Source: Roseofilum capinflatum BLCC-M114
GTDB lineage: Bacteria; Cyanobacteriota; Cyanobacteriia; Cyanobacteriales; Desertifilaceae
NCBI RefSeq assembly: GCF_030068505.1
Contig: NZ_JAQOSO010000011.1
Span: 1-64,000 of the forward strand
Length of the DNA stretch: 64,000 nucleotides
Direction of reading: 5' to 3'
A program made the position numbers and the translations under genes. The notes beneath the pieces were generated by a model, which ran no database searches, was not told the origin of the DNA, and was given only the letters and a program-made list of their open reading frames with translations. Position 1 is the first letter of the stretch. The number at the start of each line of letters is the position of its first letter. Positions 35,243-44,588 of this stretch are shown here, in pieces.

Positions 35243-35835
35243 TGGGATTCAGAAGCTACAGTATCAGGGATAAAGACAGCGTACATGCCTCGAAGATCCC
35301 CAACCTTAAAGTCGTAGGCTAAATCTTGGGGATACTTTTGTTTGACAAATTCTGGCCGTGCCTCTTTTGCTCCATGACAGGCTAAACAGGTGGCTTCTAC
35401 GTTAATCCGGCGATAGTAGCGCTGTCCTGATTGACCATTGATCGTTTCTGTTTGCCAAAATCCTTTCACTTCTGGATGAGTATTGAGCAGTGTTAGGGCT
35501 GCTTCTGCTTCTGGGGTCTCAGGAGCATGGGCTGGATTACGATATTTGGTGGCAATTTGTTTGACTTGCCATCCGTTTTGTTGGCTGAGTTGTTTGGCTT
35601 TCATGCCCACGGGTTTACATACTTGCTTGAAGGTTTCGGGGGTAATGGTTTCGGGCATGTCTTTGAGGGTTGAGGCTAACCCAGAGCGCATGGCATCTAA
35701 GTTTTCAATTTCTTCAATCGCATGGGAGAGTTGGCTTGGATCTGGATTGGCGAGGGCTGTCTGGGGCGTGCAGAAGCTGAGGACAATTAGGCATACTGCT
35801 AGAGTGGCCATGGAGAGATGTTTGATCGGTTTCAT
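35239..35835 (-). CDS. DUF3365 (Tll0287-like) c-type haem-binding protein
   Basis: A 198-residue exported protein with a signal peptide ending near ALANPD. The single haem motif CLACH (about residue 152) and the surrounding RYYRRINVEATCLACHG match the DUF3365/Tll0287 family, cyanobacterial proteins with a c-type haem in a PAS-like fold, thought to serve redox sensing or electron transfer. An earlier TTG adds four codons; ATG 35835 is preferred. Coupled to the DUF3122 gene by an ATGA overlap. Confidence 0.83.
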   Translation of the reverse strand: MKPIKHLSMATLAVCLIVLSFCTPQTALANPDPSQLSHAIEEIENLDAMRSGLASTLKDMPETITPETFKQVCKPVGMKAKQLSQQNGWQVKQIATKYRNPAHAPETPEAEAALTLLNTHPEVKGFWQTETINGQSGQRYYRRINVEATCLACHGAKEARPEFVKQKYPQDLAYDFKVGDLRGMYAVFIPDTVASESQ

Positions 35836-35915
35836 GATTGAGTTCAAAAATCATTGCTTAGTTGTATAGTAATGGATTGAGGTGAGAAAGTCTAGGTTGA
35901 TTATGAATGATGACT

Positions 35916-36692
35916 TTAATGGGCAAAGAGGGGGCAGATCTGTAAACCGACGGGGGTATCAATGACGGCCACTTGTACGCCAAAAACAGCCGATAGGGTT
36001 TCGGGGGTTAAGACGGTTGCTGGGGAACCGATGGTGAATAACTGACCTTGTTTGAGGAAGGCGAGGCGATCGCTGTATCGAGCGGCTAAGTTGATTTCAT
36101 GTAAAACGGTGATAATTGTTAGGTTTTGCTGTTGATTTAGGCGCTTGAGTAAGTCTAACAATTGCAGTTGATAATGGATATCTAAATAGGTAGTGGGTTC
36201 ATCTAAGAGCAGTACCTGGGGATTTTGGGCTAAGGCTAAGGCTAGAAATGCTCGTTGACGCTCTCCCCCAGAGAGTTCACTGACGGGGCGATCGCGGTAC
36301 GCTTGTAGCTCGGTTTCTTCTAAGGCTTCTTCAACCGATCGCCGGTCTTCTGATTCTAAATCCCATTGCCACCATTTCAAATAAGGATTACGCCCTAAAC
36401 TGACCAACTGATACACGGTTAGCCCCATGGGAGGTGAGGATTGTTGCGGTAAAATCGCTAACTGACGTGCCACCTGATTCGGGGATAACTCATGAATGGA
36501 GCGACCATCTAATAAGACAACACCTGCTTGGGGAGAGAGTAAACGACTGAGTAGTTTCAGAAAGGTGGATTTCCCTGAACCATTGGCCCCGACTAAGCTT
36601 AACCATTCTCCAGTTTCTAAACTGAGGTTAATCTGTTCAATAATCGGTTTTTGGTGATATCCACCGCTTAAGTTCTGGGCAATAATGGGCAT
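35916..36692 (-). CDS. ABC transporter ATPase, FecE-like (iron/cobalamin uptake type)
   Basis: A 258-residue ATPase subunit: Walker A GANGSGKST (about residue 36), Q-loop ILPQQSSPPMG, signature ELSGGERQRAF, Walker B VLLLDEPTTYLD and switch His in VLHEINLAARYSDR. The pattern TVYQLVSLGRNPY is typical of the FecE/BtuD group that imports ferric siderophores, haem or cobalamin. No permease or binding protein gene is adjacent, so partners must lie elsewhere. Ligand unknown. Confidence 0.85.
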   Translation of the reverse strand: MPIIAQNLSGGYHQKPIIEQINLSLETGEWLSLVGANGSGKSTFLKLLSRLLSPQAGVVLLDGRSIHELSPNQVARQLAILPQQSSPPMGLTVYQLVSLGRNPYLKWWQWDLESEDRRSVEEALEETELQAYRDRPVSELSGGERQRAFLALALAQNPQVLLLDEPTTYLDIHYQLQLLDLLKRLNQQQNLTIITVLHEINLAARYSDRLAFLKQGQLFTIGSPATVLTPETLSAVFGVQVAVIDTPVGLQICPLFAH

Positions 36693-36763
36693 ATTGACAC
36701 TCCCTGACCTATGGGTAATTGGTAATGGGCCATCCCCCCATCCCCCCGTCTCCCCATCCTAAA

Positions 36764-37078
36764 CTACTGCTCTTGCACCAAACGCAGATAATTTTGCTGG
36801 AGCTGGATGGTTTGTTGGGTCATGCGATCGGAGAGTTCTTTTTCCACATTAGTGAGTTCTTCCCAAAAGAGGGCGGAACGGTTAGCGCGGATGGTTTCTT
36901 CCCAGAGGAGGGCGAGCAAAGCGGCTGCTTGGGGATTTTCTTGGGCGAGGCGATCGCACCATTGCCCAAATTCCTCTTTGGCTTTTTCGTGAGTTTCCAG
37001 TTGATGGGCCAGTTCAATGCATTCTTGCAGTTGCAGGCGATCGCCTTCCCAAGGTCTTGAGTCTGGTTTTGAGTCCAT
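36764..37078 (-). CDS. small helical protein of unknown function
   Basis: A 104-residue, highly helical, Glu/Gln-rich protein with no membrane segment, no signal peptide and no motif I recognise. The pattern (ELAHQLETHEKAKEEFGQW, then a second long helix) suggests a helical hairpin or coiled coil. ATG 37078, preceded by AAGGG, is preferred to GTG 37090. It lies 71 bases upstream of the FecE-like gene and might share its transcript. Confidence 0.65.
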   Translation of the reverse strand: MDSKPDSRPWEGDRLQLQECIELAHQLETHEKAKEEFGQWCDRLAQENPQAAALLALLWEETIRANRSALFWEELTNVEKELSDRMTQQTIQLQQNYLRLVQEQ

Positions 37079-37260
37079 GATGGAATTCACCCTTGAAATT
37101 TAACAATTGGTTCCACATTAGTGTATTGTAATAAAAATTAATACCCAAAAACCACCTCTGCTGGCCGTTCTCTCGGCCCGTGAGCCACTAACCCTGGTTT
37201 TTGACTGTATCCCTTAGTTTAACTTGCTAAACGTTGATCTCTCCCGCCCACCCTAAAAGT

Positions 37261-38268
37261 ATGAGTAAACAGCGCATTCTTTCTGGTGTTCAACCCACCG
37301 GTAACCTTCATCTCGGTAACTATTTAGGTGCGATCCGGAACTGGGTTGAGGGACAAAGTGAATATGAAAATTATTTTTGTGTGGTGGATCTCCATGCCAT
37401 CACTGTTCCCCATAGGCCAGAAACCCTAGCTGCCGATACTTATACCATTGCTGCTCTCTATTTGGCCTGTGGTATCGATTTAGAACATAGCACCATTTTT
37501 ATTCAGTCCCATGTACCGGCCCATAGTGAATTAACCTGGTTGCTGAACTGTATTACGCCCCTAAACTGGTTAGAGGATATGATTCAGTTTAAGGAAAAAG
37601 CGGTTAAACAGGGCGAAAATGTGGGCGCAGGGTTGTTAGATTATCCGGTGCTGATGGCGGCGGATATTTTGCTCTATCAAGCCGATCGCGTTCCGGTAGG
37701 AGAAGACCAAAAACAGCATCTAGAACTGACTCGCGATATTGCTGCTCGGTTTAATCATTTCTATGGCAAAGGAGAAACGGTGTTGAAGTTGCCCAATCCC
37801 TTGATTAGAAAGGAAGGGGCACGGGTGATGAGTTTGACGGATGGCACGAAAAAGATGTCAAAATCCGATCCGAGCGAACAAAGTCGGATTAGCTTGCTCG
37901 ATCCTCCAGAGGCGATCGCCCGCAAGATTAAGCGCTGTAAAACCGATCCGGTTCGGGGATTGGAGTTTGATAATTTAGAGCGCCCGGAATGTCATAATCT
38001 CTTGAGTCTCTATATGTTGCTCTCCGGACAGACGAAGGAGGCAGTAGCGGCAGAATGTCAAGATATGGGATGGGGACAGTTTAAGCCCTTGTTGACGGAA
38101 ACGATGATAGCAGCGCTTAAACCCATTCAAGACCGATATCAGGAAATTATGGGCGATCGCCCGTATCTAGAATCAGTTTTGCGCGAAGGTCGGCAAAAGG
38201 CAGAGGCGATCGCTGCTTCTACCCTAGCTGAAGTCAAAACAGCCCTCGGCTATTCTACTCCCTTGTAA
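37261..38268 (+). CDS. trpS: tryptophanyl-tRNA synthetase
   Basis: A 335-residue class I aminoacyl-tRNA synthetase that charges tRNA-Trp. The HIGH-like motif is PTGNLHLGNYLGA (about residues 12-24), the KMSKS motif is KKMSKSD (about 200) and the tryptophan-site segment is LLDYPVLMAADILLYQAD. Length matches bacterial TrpRS. ATG 37261 (MSKQRILSGVQ) is used; an in-frame start 27 bases upstream is less family-like. The MTHFR-like gene begins 19 bases later on the same strand. Confidence 0.96.
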   Translation: MSKQRILSGVQPTGNLHLGNYLGAIRNWVEGQSEYENYFCVVDLHAITVPHRPETLAADTYTIAALYLACGIDLEHSTIFIQSHVPAHSELTWLLNCITPLNWLEDMIQFKEKAVKQGENVGAGLLDYPVLMAADILLYQADRVPVGEDQKQHLELTRDIAARFNHFYGKGETVLKLPNPLIRKEGARVMSLTDGTKKMSKSDPSEQSRISLLDPPEAIARKIKRCKTDPVRGLEFDNLERPECHNLLSLYMLLSGQTKEAVAAECQDMGWGQFKPLLTETMIAALKPIQDRYQEIMGDRPYLESVLREGRQKAEAIAASTLAEVKTALGYSTPL

Positions 38269-38287
38269 ATAACATTACTTTTTTCTT

Positions 38288-39178
38288 ATGGTTAATTCTT
38301 TTCGTCAAGCCTTACATTCAGGAGAATTTTTAGTCACGGCTGAAGTCATGCCCCCCAAGGGCGGTGAAACCAGCCATATGATTGAAATGGCCACCCACCT
38401 TAAAGGTCGGGTTCATGCTGTTAATATTACAGATGGCAGTCGTGCTGTTTTACGCATGTGTCCCCTAGCAGCCAGTGTGCTTTTATTGCAACAGGGGATT
38501 GAACCCATTTGTCAAATGGCTTGCCGCGATCGCAACCGGATGGGATTGCAAGCCGATCTTATGGGGGCCCATGCGTTAGGCATCCACAATATCCTTGCTC
38601 TCACCGGAGATCCCCCAAAGGCTGGAGATTATGCCGATGGTCGCCCCGTCTTTGAATTAGAATCAGTGCGCCTATTGAAAGTCATTGACCTGCTCAACCA
38701 AGGTTTCGATGCTCACCAAAAACGCCTTCCTGATGGCCCCCTCAACCTGTTAGCCGGAGCAGCAGTAGACCCGCAACTCGACAGTTGGTCAGGGTTGCAA
38801 CGCCGGTTTAAACGAAAGTTAGACGCAGGCGCTCAGTTTTTCCAAAGTCAAATGGTCACAGATTTTGAGCGCTTAGATAAGTTTATGACCCAAGTGGCTT
38901 CGGGATCGGATAAACCCGTTTTAGCGGGAATTTTCTTACTCAAATCGGCTAAAAATGCCAAATTTATTAAGCGCTGTGTGCCCGGTGTGCATATTCCCGA
39001 TGCTTTAATTGAGCGCCTCGCCAATGCCGAAAAACCCCTCTTAGAAGGGATGAAAATTGCCGCCGAACAAATTAAACTGGCTCGCAATATTTGCCATGGA
39101 GTCCATCTGATGGCGGTGAAGCGGGAAGATTTGATTCCCCAAATTTTGGATTTAGCTGATATTGGGCCTTTATCCTAG
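38288..39178 (+). CDS. methylenetetrahydrofolate reductase-family protein
   Basis: A 296-residue TIM-barrel protein of the MTHFR family, which reduces 5,10-methylene- to 5-methyl-tetrahydrofolate with FAD. Motifs include FLVTAEVMPPKGGETSHM with the conserved N-terminal Glu, NITDGSRAVLRM, MACRDRNRMGLQADLMGA and ILALTGDPPKAGDY. It resembles the shorter MTHFR-like proteins more than E. coli MetF. It follows trpS by 19 bases, so co-transcription is likely. Confidence 0.85.
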   Translation: MVNSFRQALHSGEFLVTAEVMPPKGGETSHMIEMATHLKGRVHAVNITDGSRAVLRMCPLAASVLLLQQGIEPICQMACRDRNRMGLQADLMGAHALGIHNILALTGDPPKAGDYADGRPVFELESVRLLKVIDLLNQGFDAHQKRLPDGPLNLLAGAAVDPQLDSWSGLQRRFKRKLDAGAQFFQSQMVTDFERLDKFMTQVASGSDKPVLAGIFLLKSAKNAKFIKRCVPGVHIPDALIERLANAEKPLLEGMKIAAEQIKLARNICHGVHLMAVKREDLIPQILDLADIGPLS

Positions 39179-39626
39179 ATCCTCAAGAGTAATCTTAGGG
39201 GGAATTGAATCGATTCCTCATAAAAGAGAGAATCGCTATAAATGGATTTGATATCAAATCCGGTTAATTGGATTCAAGAAGCGGGCAAGATACCCGCACT
39301 CCTCGAATTCTTTGATATGACTGGAGTGGGAGCATCTTGCTCCCTGGATTTTTAATGCGGGTATTTCAGTGGACTTGATTCTATTGTATGTCATTGCGAA
39401 GAATCTGAGGGGGTAATTGATTAATATCAAGTCCGGTTTCCGCAAGCGGACATGAAAATGAGTTAAACTAGCGGGCAAGATGCCCGCACTCCCTCAATTA
39501 TTTGATATTACTGGAGTGGGAGCATCTTGCTCCCTACATTTTTAATTGGAGTGGGAGCATCTTGCTCCCTACATTTTTAATTATGGTATTCAAGCGGATT
39601 TGATATAACTACCTCCTCATCTTTTA
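39179..39626. repeat. intergenic block of paired hairpin repeats
   Basis: A composite of about 77 bases occurs twice (about 39280-39356 and 39471-39546): GCGGGCAAGATGCCCGC, a short AT-rich link with TTTGATAT, then GGGAGCATCTTGCTCCC and TTTTTAAT. A third copy of the second half follows at 39548-39581. The same GGGAGC hairpin, inverted, is at 29796-29820. GATTTGATAT motifs (39245 and 39597) bracket the block. No gene is present. Confidence 0.85.
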
Positions 39627-41153
39627 TTATGCACCCACGGCTTCTTTGGCAGCGTACATGACTTCAATCGTAATTTCGTCCAAACCGCGATCGCGGGCAA
39701 ATTTCTCCGTATTCCGTTTCACCTTACCGCGCACAAAGCCAGGAACCCGATTCAGTTCCGCTTTTGCCTCTTTTGTCCAGTTCAGATCGGAATCAGCCGA
39801 AATTCCCTTGTGAATGGCTTCTTTCGTATCATGACCGCCAAAGATTTCCAGTAAGTGGTCTTCCATGCCCAGGGTAAAGGAATTGTACACCAAATCGGCA
39901 ATTTGATTGGTTCCTTCATAGCCCATAAACGGTTTATAACCAATGGGGAAATTCTGAATATGAATGGGAGCAGCAATAACGCCACAGGGAATATTTAAGC
40001 GTTTACCCACATGCCGTTCCATCTGTGTGCCAAAAATTGCAGCCGGTTCCACACGGGCGATCGCATCCCCAATTTCCCCATTATCCTCGCTAATAATCAC
40101 CTCATCGCAATATTCGCTCACCTGTTCCCGGAACCAATCTTGGTCATATTTGCAATAGGTTCCCGCCCAAACCACATGCACGCCCATTTCCCGTGCTAAA
40201 ATCTTGGTCATCGCCGCCGCATGGGTATTATCCCCAAACACGACCACTTTTTTACCCGTTAAATTTTGACAGTCGATGGAGCGAGAAAACCAAGCCGCTT
40301 GGGAAACATACAGGGTTTGATGTTCAATAAACTCTTCATAGTCCACATCTGCCCCTTGCTCGTTCAGAACCTGCTGAATTTTGCGGATACAGCGAGCAGT
40401 TTCCACCACACCCATGGGCGTAATATCCACATAGGGCATTCCAAACTCAGTTTGTAGATACTCAGCCGTCATTAACCCCACTTCCCGATAGGGTGCTAAA
40501 TTAAACCAAGCGCGGGTTAAATTTTTCAGGTTGTGAACCGATGCACCTTCGGGAATCACTTCATTCACTTCAATTCCCAAATCCGCCATCAGGCGCTTTA
40601 ATTCCGTACAATCATGTTGGTTATGGAACCCTAGCGTCGTGAGTCCCAGGATATTTACCGAAGGTTTCTCCGTTTTGCCTTCCGGTAGGGTTCCCTGCTT
40701 TTTCGCTTTGTTGATGTAGAATTGCACAACTTGCTGTAGAGTGCGATCGCTCGCTTGCAACTCATTCACCCGATAATGGTTCACATCCGCCAGCATCACA
40801 TCCGCTTGTGCATCCAGCGTAGCTCGTTCCACAAAATTCTCTAAATCTTCTTGCAAAATGCTAGAAGTACAAGTTGGAGTCAGAACAATCAAGTCCGGAC
40901 GCTCTTCCTGATCCTTGCGAACAATATTATTCACAACTTTTTCCTGAGAGCCTCTCGCCAACACATGCCGATCCACGACACTAGCCGTAACTGGAGTATA
41001 ATCCCGCTCTCGCTCCAACATCGATCGCATCACATTAAAATAGTCATCGCCCAGAGGAGCGTGCATAATCGCATGGACATTCTTAAACGAACTAGCAATA
41101 CGAAGAGTGCCAATATGAGCCGGGCCAGCATACATCCAGTAAGCAAGCTTCAT
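39627..41153 (-). CDS. chlB: light-independent protochlorophyllide reductase subunit B
   Basis: A 508-residue ChlB, the subunit that with ChlN forms the nitrogenase MoFe-like part of dark-operative protochlorophyllide reductase; ChlL supplies electrons. The start [20 protein letters not shown] and the block [18 protein letters not shown] (about residues 90-107) are diagnostic. The C-terminal 50 residues form the PCP_red domain ([20 protein letters not shown]). GGAGA precedes the ATG. chlL and chlN are not adjacent, as in many cyanobacteria. It allows chlorophyll synthesis in the dark. Confidence 0.97.
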   Translation of the reverse strand: MKLAYWMYAGPAHIGTLRIASSFKNVHAIMHAPLGDDYFNVMRSMLERERDYTPVTASVVDRHVLARGSQEKVVNNIVRKDQEERPDLIVLTPTCTSSILQEDLENFVERATLDAQADVMLADVNHYRVNELQASDRTLQQVVQFYINKAKKQGTLPEGKTEKPSVNILGLTTLGFHNQHDCTELKRLMADLGIEVNEVIPEGASVHNLKNLTRAWFNLAPYREVGLMTAEYLQTEFGMPYVDITPMGVVETARCIRKIQQVLNEQGADVDYEEFIEHQTLYVSQAAWFSRSIDCQNLTGKKVVVFGDNTHAAAMTKILAREMGVHVVWAGTYCKYDQDWFREQVSEYCDEVIISEDNGEIGDAIARVEPAAIFGTQMERHVGKRLNIPCGVIAAPIHIQNFPIGYKPFMGYEGTNQIADLVYNSFTLGMEDHLLEIFGGHDTKEAIHKGISADSDLNWTKEAKAELNRVPGFVRGKVKRNTEKFARDRGLDEITIEVMYAAKEAVGA

Positions 41154-41358
41154 AGATTATCTCCATTGTAGTAGGATTTCGACTAAGATTAAGCGTAAAA
41201 CTCAACCGGTTTACTTTGACGCTAATGCAATAATTCTTTAAGAACCATCCTAATTCTTGAATCTCGATCAAATTAGAGAACTTCAATAAGTAATTGTCGC
41301 TATTTCTTCACCTGTGCTTAGTCGCTTCACTTCCTTCTATTCATTGAAATCAACATCA

Positions 41359-41384
41359 TAGGGGTCAACAGCCCTTGACCCCTA
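41359..41384. repeat. imperfect palindrome after Uma2 gene copy 1
   Basis: TAGGGGTCAA and TTGACCCCTA arms with a six-base centre. It sits just past the stop of the Uma2 gene, in the same place as the perfect versions after copies 2 and 3, and may act as transcript end. Confidence 0.75.
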
Positions 41385-41391
41385 CAAGATC

Positions 41392-42396
41392 TTAACTTTG
41401 CATAGAATTAACTTGTTCCACCGTTAAATTAAGAGTTTCAGCCACCTCTTCTGCACTCAGTCCCATGGCTAACAAGCGAGACACTGCTGCCTCCTGGACT
41501 TGTTGAGCGCGAGATTCAGCTTGCTCGGCCCGTTCTCGCTCCTGTTGTTCACGAGACTCAGCTTCCTGAGCGCGTTCTCGTTCTTGTTGGGCAAGAAATT
41601 CGGCTTGCTGGGCCCGTTCTTGTTCCTGTTGGGCCCGTTCTCGCTCCTGTTGTTCACGAGACTCAGCTTCCTGAGCGCGAGACTCGGCTCGTTCAGTCCG
41701 CATCTGCTCCAATGCACTTCTTTCCCATCCCGTTAGAAGTAGATTACCCTCCCTATCCCACCATCTCAACCAAAGTTGGTGCTGATTCTGATAGTTTCCT
41801 TGCCATAAACCTAACTCTACGCCCAATCGCTCAATGGGATAATGTCCTCGCTCATTGGGACTCATCCGTTGATAAGAGCCACCTATTAGGTTATAGAATT
41901 CTAATTCTCCCGTTTGAATGACATAAATCCCATAATAGGGAATGCGGATAATATTCTCATACACCCAAAATTTTCCTGGTCGTTTTTTCTCCTCTAAATT
42001 CTGTTGAGATAAAGCGGTTGTATCTCTCTCTTCGTTCCCGTTGCCACTGGCCAATTCTATGGCAATTAAGGGGGCGATCAATTCTCGCCAGATCACGTAA
42101 GAACGGCGATATTGTCCATCGATATCCGGAGGGACATTGGGAACATAAAACCAATCTGGCGCTTCGGCTCCATCTTGGGGTGGGTCGGTTTCTCGCCAAT
42201 AAATGCCGCTATCTTGCCCGATCGCATATTGCCCATCGGGATGCCGTTGTTCTAAAATCGGCCCCAGAGAGTCTGTGAGTAGAATACTCTGGGGATGCTC
42301 CTGAAAGTTTTTCACAAATGTACCATCCTCCTCTGGCAGTTGCGTATGGTCGGGGAAAGGAGGCGGTAAGATAATTTTTTCGCTGCTTTGAGTCAT
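41392..42396 (-). CDS. Uma2/DUF820-family protein with coiled-coil tail (copy 1)
   Basis: A 334-residue protein. Residues 1-205 form a Uma2/DUF820 domain, a PD-(D/E)xK nuclease-like fold abundant in cyanobacteria: APDWFYVPN and IAIELASGN supply the probable acidic residues. Residues about 230-300 are a heptad-rich coiled coil (AQQERER, AEQAESR units), and the last 30 residues (LLAMGLSAEEVAETLNLTVEQVN) resemble a small HTH. ATG 42396 has a strong AAGGAGG before it. Nuclease activity is unproven. Nearly identical to the genes at 42483 and 44589 up to the coiled coil. Confidence 0.8.
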   Translation of the reverse strand: MTQSSEKIILPPPFPDHTQLPEEDGTFVKNFQEHPQSILLTDSLGPILEQRHPDGQYAIGQDSGIYWRETDPPQDGAEAPDWFYVPNVPPDIDGQYRRSYVIWRELIAPLIAIELASGNGNEERDTTALSQQNLEEKKRPGKFWVYENIIRIPYYGIYVIQTGELEFYNLIGGSYQRMSPNERGHYPIERLGVELGLWQGNYQNQHQLWLRWWDREGNLLLTGWERSALEQMRTERAESRAQEAESREQQERERAQQEQERAQQAEFLAQQERERAQEAESREQQERERAEQAESRAQQVQEAAVSRLLAMGLSAEEVAETLNLTVEQVNSMQS

Positions 42397-42448
42397 AGAA
42401 CAATCCTCCTTCGCACTTCGGCTGCGTCGCTTCTGTTCATTGTAATCA

Positions 42449-42476
42449 GTAGGGGTCAACGGCCGTTGACCCCTAC
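42449..42476. repeat. perfect 28-bp palindrome after Uma2 gene copy 2
   Basis: GTAGGGGTCAACGG and its reverse complement abut. It lies between Uma2 copies 2 and 1, and was probably duplicated along with the gene. Confidence 0.85.
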
Positions 42477-42482
42477 AAGAGC

Positions 42483-43487
42483 TTAACTTTCCATGGAATT
42501 AACTTGTTCCACAGTTAAATTAAGGGTTTGAGCCACTTCTTCTGCACTCAGTCCCATGGTTAATAAGCGAGACACTGCTGCCTGCTGGACTTTTTGGGCC
42601 CGTTCTCGTTCCTCTTGAGCAAGAGATTCGGCTTGTTGAGCGCGTTCTCGTTCCTCTTGAGCAAGAGATTCGGCTTGTTGGGCCCGTTCTCGCTCTTGTT
42701 GGGCAAGAGATTCGGCTTGTTGGGCCCGTTCTCGTTCCTCCTGAGCGCGTTCTCGCTCCTGTTGAGCAACAGACTCAGCTCGTTCAGTCCGCATCTGCTC
42801 CAATGCACTTCTTTCCCATCCCGTTAGAAGTAGATTACCCTCCCTATCCCACCATCTCAACCAAAGTTGGTGCTGATTCTGATAGTTTCCTTGCCATAAA
42901 CCTAACTCTACGCCCAATCGCTCAATGGGATAATGTCCTCGCTCATTGGGACTCATCCGTTGATAAGAGCCACCTATTAGGTTATAGAATTCTAATTCTC
43001 CCGTTTGAATGACATAAATCCCATAATAGGGAATGCGGATAATATTCTCATACACCCAAAATTTTCCTGGTCGTTTTTTCTCCTCTAAATTCTGTTGAGA
43101 TAAAGCGGTTGTATCTCTCTCTTCGTTCCCGTTGCCACTGGCCAATTCTATGGCAATTAAGGGGGCGATCAATTCTCGCCAGATCACGTAAGAACGGCGA
43201 TATTGTCCATCGATATCCGGAGGGACATTGGGAACATAAAACCAATCTGGCGCTTCGGCTCCATCTTGGGGTGGGTCGGTTTCTCGCCAATAAATGCCGC
43301 TATCTTGCCCGATCGCATATTGCCCATCGGGATGCCGTTGTTCTAAAATCGGCCCCAGAGAGTCTGTGAGTAGAATACTCTGGGGATGCTCCTGAAAATT
43401 CTTCACAAAAGTACCATCCTCCTCTGGCAGTTGCGTATGGTCGGGGAAAGGAGGCGGTAAGATGATTTTTTCCGTACTTTGAGTCAT
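42483..43487 (-). CDS. Uma2/DUF820-family protein with coiled-coil tail (copy 2)
   Basis: A 334-residue paralogue of copy 1. The Uma2-like domain differs at only a handful of residues (STEK for SSEK at the start). The tail differs: it is built on 14-residue units AQQAESLAQEERER repeated about three times. The HTH-like end is kept (AQTLNLTVEQVNSMES). AAGGAGG precedes ATG 43487. Near-identity of the first 205 codons, including silent positions, points to recent duplication or gene conversion. Confidence 0.8.
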   Translation of the reverse strand: MTQSTEKIILPPPFPDHTQLPEEDGTFVKNFQEHPQSILLTDSLGPILEQRHPDGQYAIGQDSGIYWRETDPPQDGAEAPDWFYVPNVPPDIDGQYRRSYVIWRELIAPLIAIELASGNGNEERDTTALSQQNLEEKKRPGKFWVYENIIRIPYYGIYVIQTGELEFYNLIGGSYQRMSPNERGHYPIERLGVELGLWQGNYQNQHQLWLRWWDREGNLLLTGWERSALEQMRTERAESVAQQERERAQEERERAQQAESLAQQERERAQQAESLAQEERERAQQAESLAQEERERAQKVQQAAVSRLLTMGLSAEEVAQTLNLTVEQVNSMES

Positions 43488-43775
43488 AGAACAATCCTCC
43501 TTCGCACTTCGGCTGTGTCGCTTCTCTTCATTGTAGTGCGGCGATCGCTCCTTACCCTTCACAAAACTTGACGTTTCCCAATTGCCCCAAAAATCCCCAA
43601 AAATCTCTCTATCAAAGCATTCTATCCAATGGATTTATCTAACAACCCATCTGGTTTCACCTGGTAAATATAAACTTTTATTACAATATCCGCAATTTTG
43701 CATAAAAATCGCCTCAAAAAACAGAGATCCATATAGAAGCCCATGTTGCTTCTGCGTACCCATGAGGACAACACC

Positions 43776-44543
43776 ATGAAAAATTCACTCCATCTACCTC
43801 TGACTACTGCTCTGGCATCCGTACTTTCTCTGGCCGCCTTCAGCGCTCCCACTCAAGCCTTCACCCGCTTCAATGCTGCCGATGATTTCTCCATCACTGA
43901 CAATCCGAATAACTCTTGGCAATATGGTTGGTCATCAACTCTTGGATCGAGTTTCAATTTAAGTACCAAGTCTAGCAAATTTACTCCTACTATTGATTCT
44001 TGGATTGATGATGAAACACACCCAAGTCTTTGGGTTTATCATGGTGGCGTTTTACATAACCCAACTGGAGAGGTGAATAATTCTCACCCATCGATCACAC
44101 TCCAACCTAATCAATTAGCCCTTCATCCTGGTTATCACGGAGAGTACAGTATACTGCGCTGGATTGCTCCAGAAACTCAAACCTATGCACTCTCAGCAGC
44201 ATTTTCTGGTCTGGATCATATTGGGCCAACAACAACTGATGTTCATGTGCTTCATAATGGCGTGTCACTGTTTAGCGATCTCATTAATGGCTTTGGAGCT
44301 TCTACTACCAAATCTTTTAACTTAACTCAAATGATGGAAGCCGGTGACACGATCGATTTTGCTGTTGGCTATGGCACGAATAAGACTTATTGGTATGACA
44401 CCACAGGAATAGAGGCTACGATTTCCGCAATAGATCAAGATTTACCCAAACCTGTGCCCGAACCCAGTGCAGTTGGCGGCCTGGCATTTTTCGGTTTGCT
44501 TGGTTTAGGAGCAATGTTCTCTCGTAAACGTAAATCGAACTAG
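43776..44543 (+). CDS. PEP-CTERM sorting-signal exported protein
   Basis: A 255-residue exported protein. A signal peptide (about residues 1-28, ending SAPTQA) is followed by a domain of mostly beta character with no recognised enzyme motif. The C-terminus is a PEP-CTERM signal: VPEPSAV, a hydrophobic helix and the basic tail SRKRKSN, the substrate tag for exosortase. No exosortase gene is in this window. ATG 43776 behind GAGGACA is preferred to 43743. It lies between Uma2 copies 2 and 3 in the opposite orientation. Confidence 0.85.
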   Translation: MKNSLHLPLTTALASVLSLAAFSAPTQAFTRFNAADDFSITDNPNNSWQYGWSSTLGSSFNLSTKSSKFTPTIDSWIDDETHPSLWVYHGGVLHNPTGEVNNSHPSITLQPNQLALHPGYHGEYSILRWIAPETQTYALSAAFSGLDHIGPTTTDVHVLHNGVSLFSDLINGFGASTTKSFNLTQMMEAGDTIDFAVGYGTNKTYWYDTTGIEATISAIDQDLPKPVPEPSAVGGLAFFGLLGLGAMFSRKRKSN

Positions 44544-44553
44544 CTCTGGGCAT

Positions 44554-44583
44554 TGTAGGGGTCAACGGCCGTTGACCCCTACA
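44554..44583. repeat. perfect 30-bp palindrome between convergent genes
   Basis: TGTAGGGGTCAACGG and its reverse complement abut, between the PEP-CTERM gene and Uma2 copy 3, which converge here. A bidirectional transcript-end function is plausible, though no U-tract follows. Confidence 0.85.
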
Positions 44584-44588
44584 GGTTC

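Noticed and set aside
39627-41153. Nitrogenase gene
   Set aside because: The nitrogenase-like sequence carries the ChlB start and the C-terminal PCP_red domain, so it is protochlorophyllide reductase.
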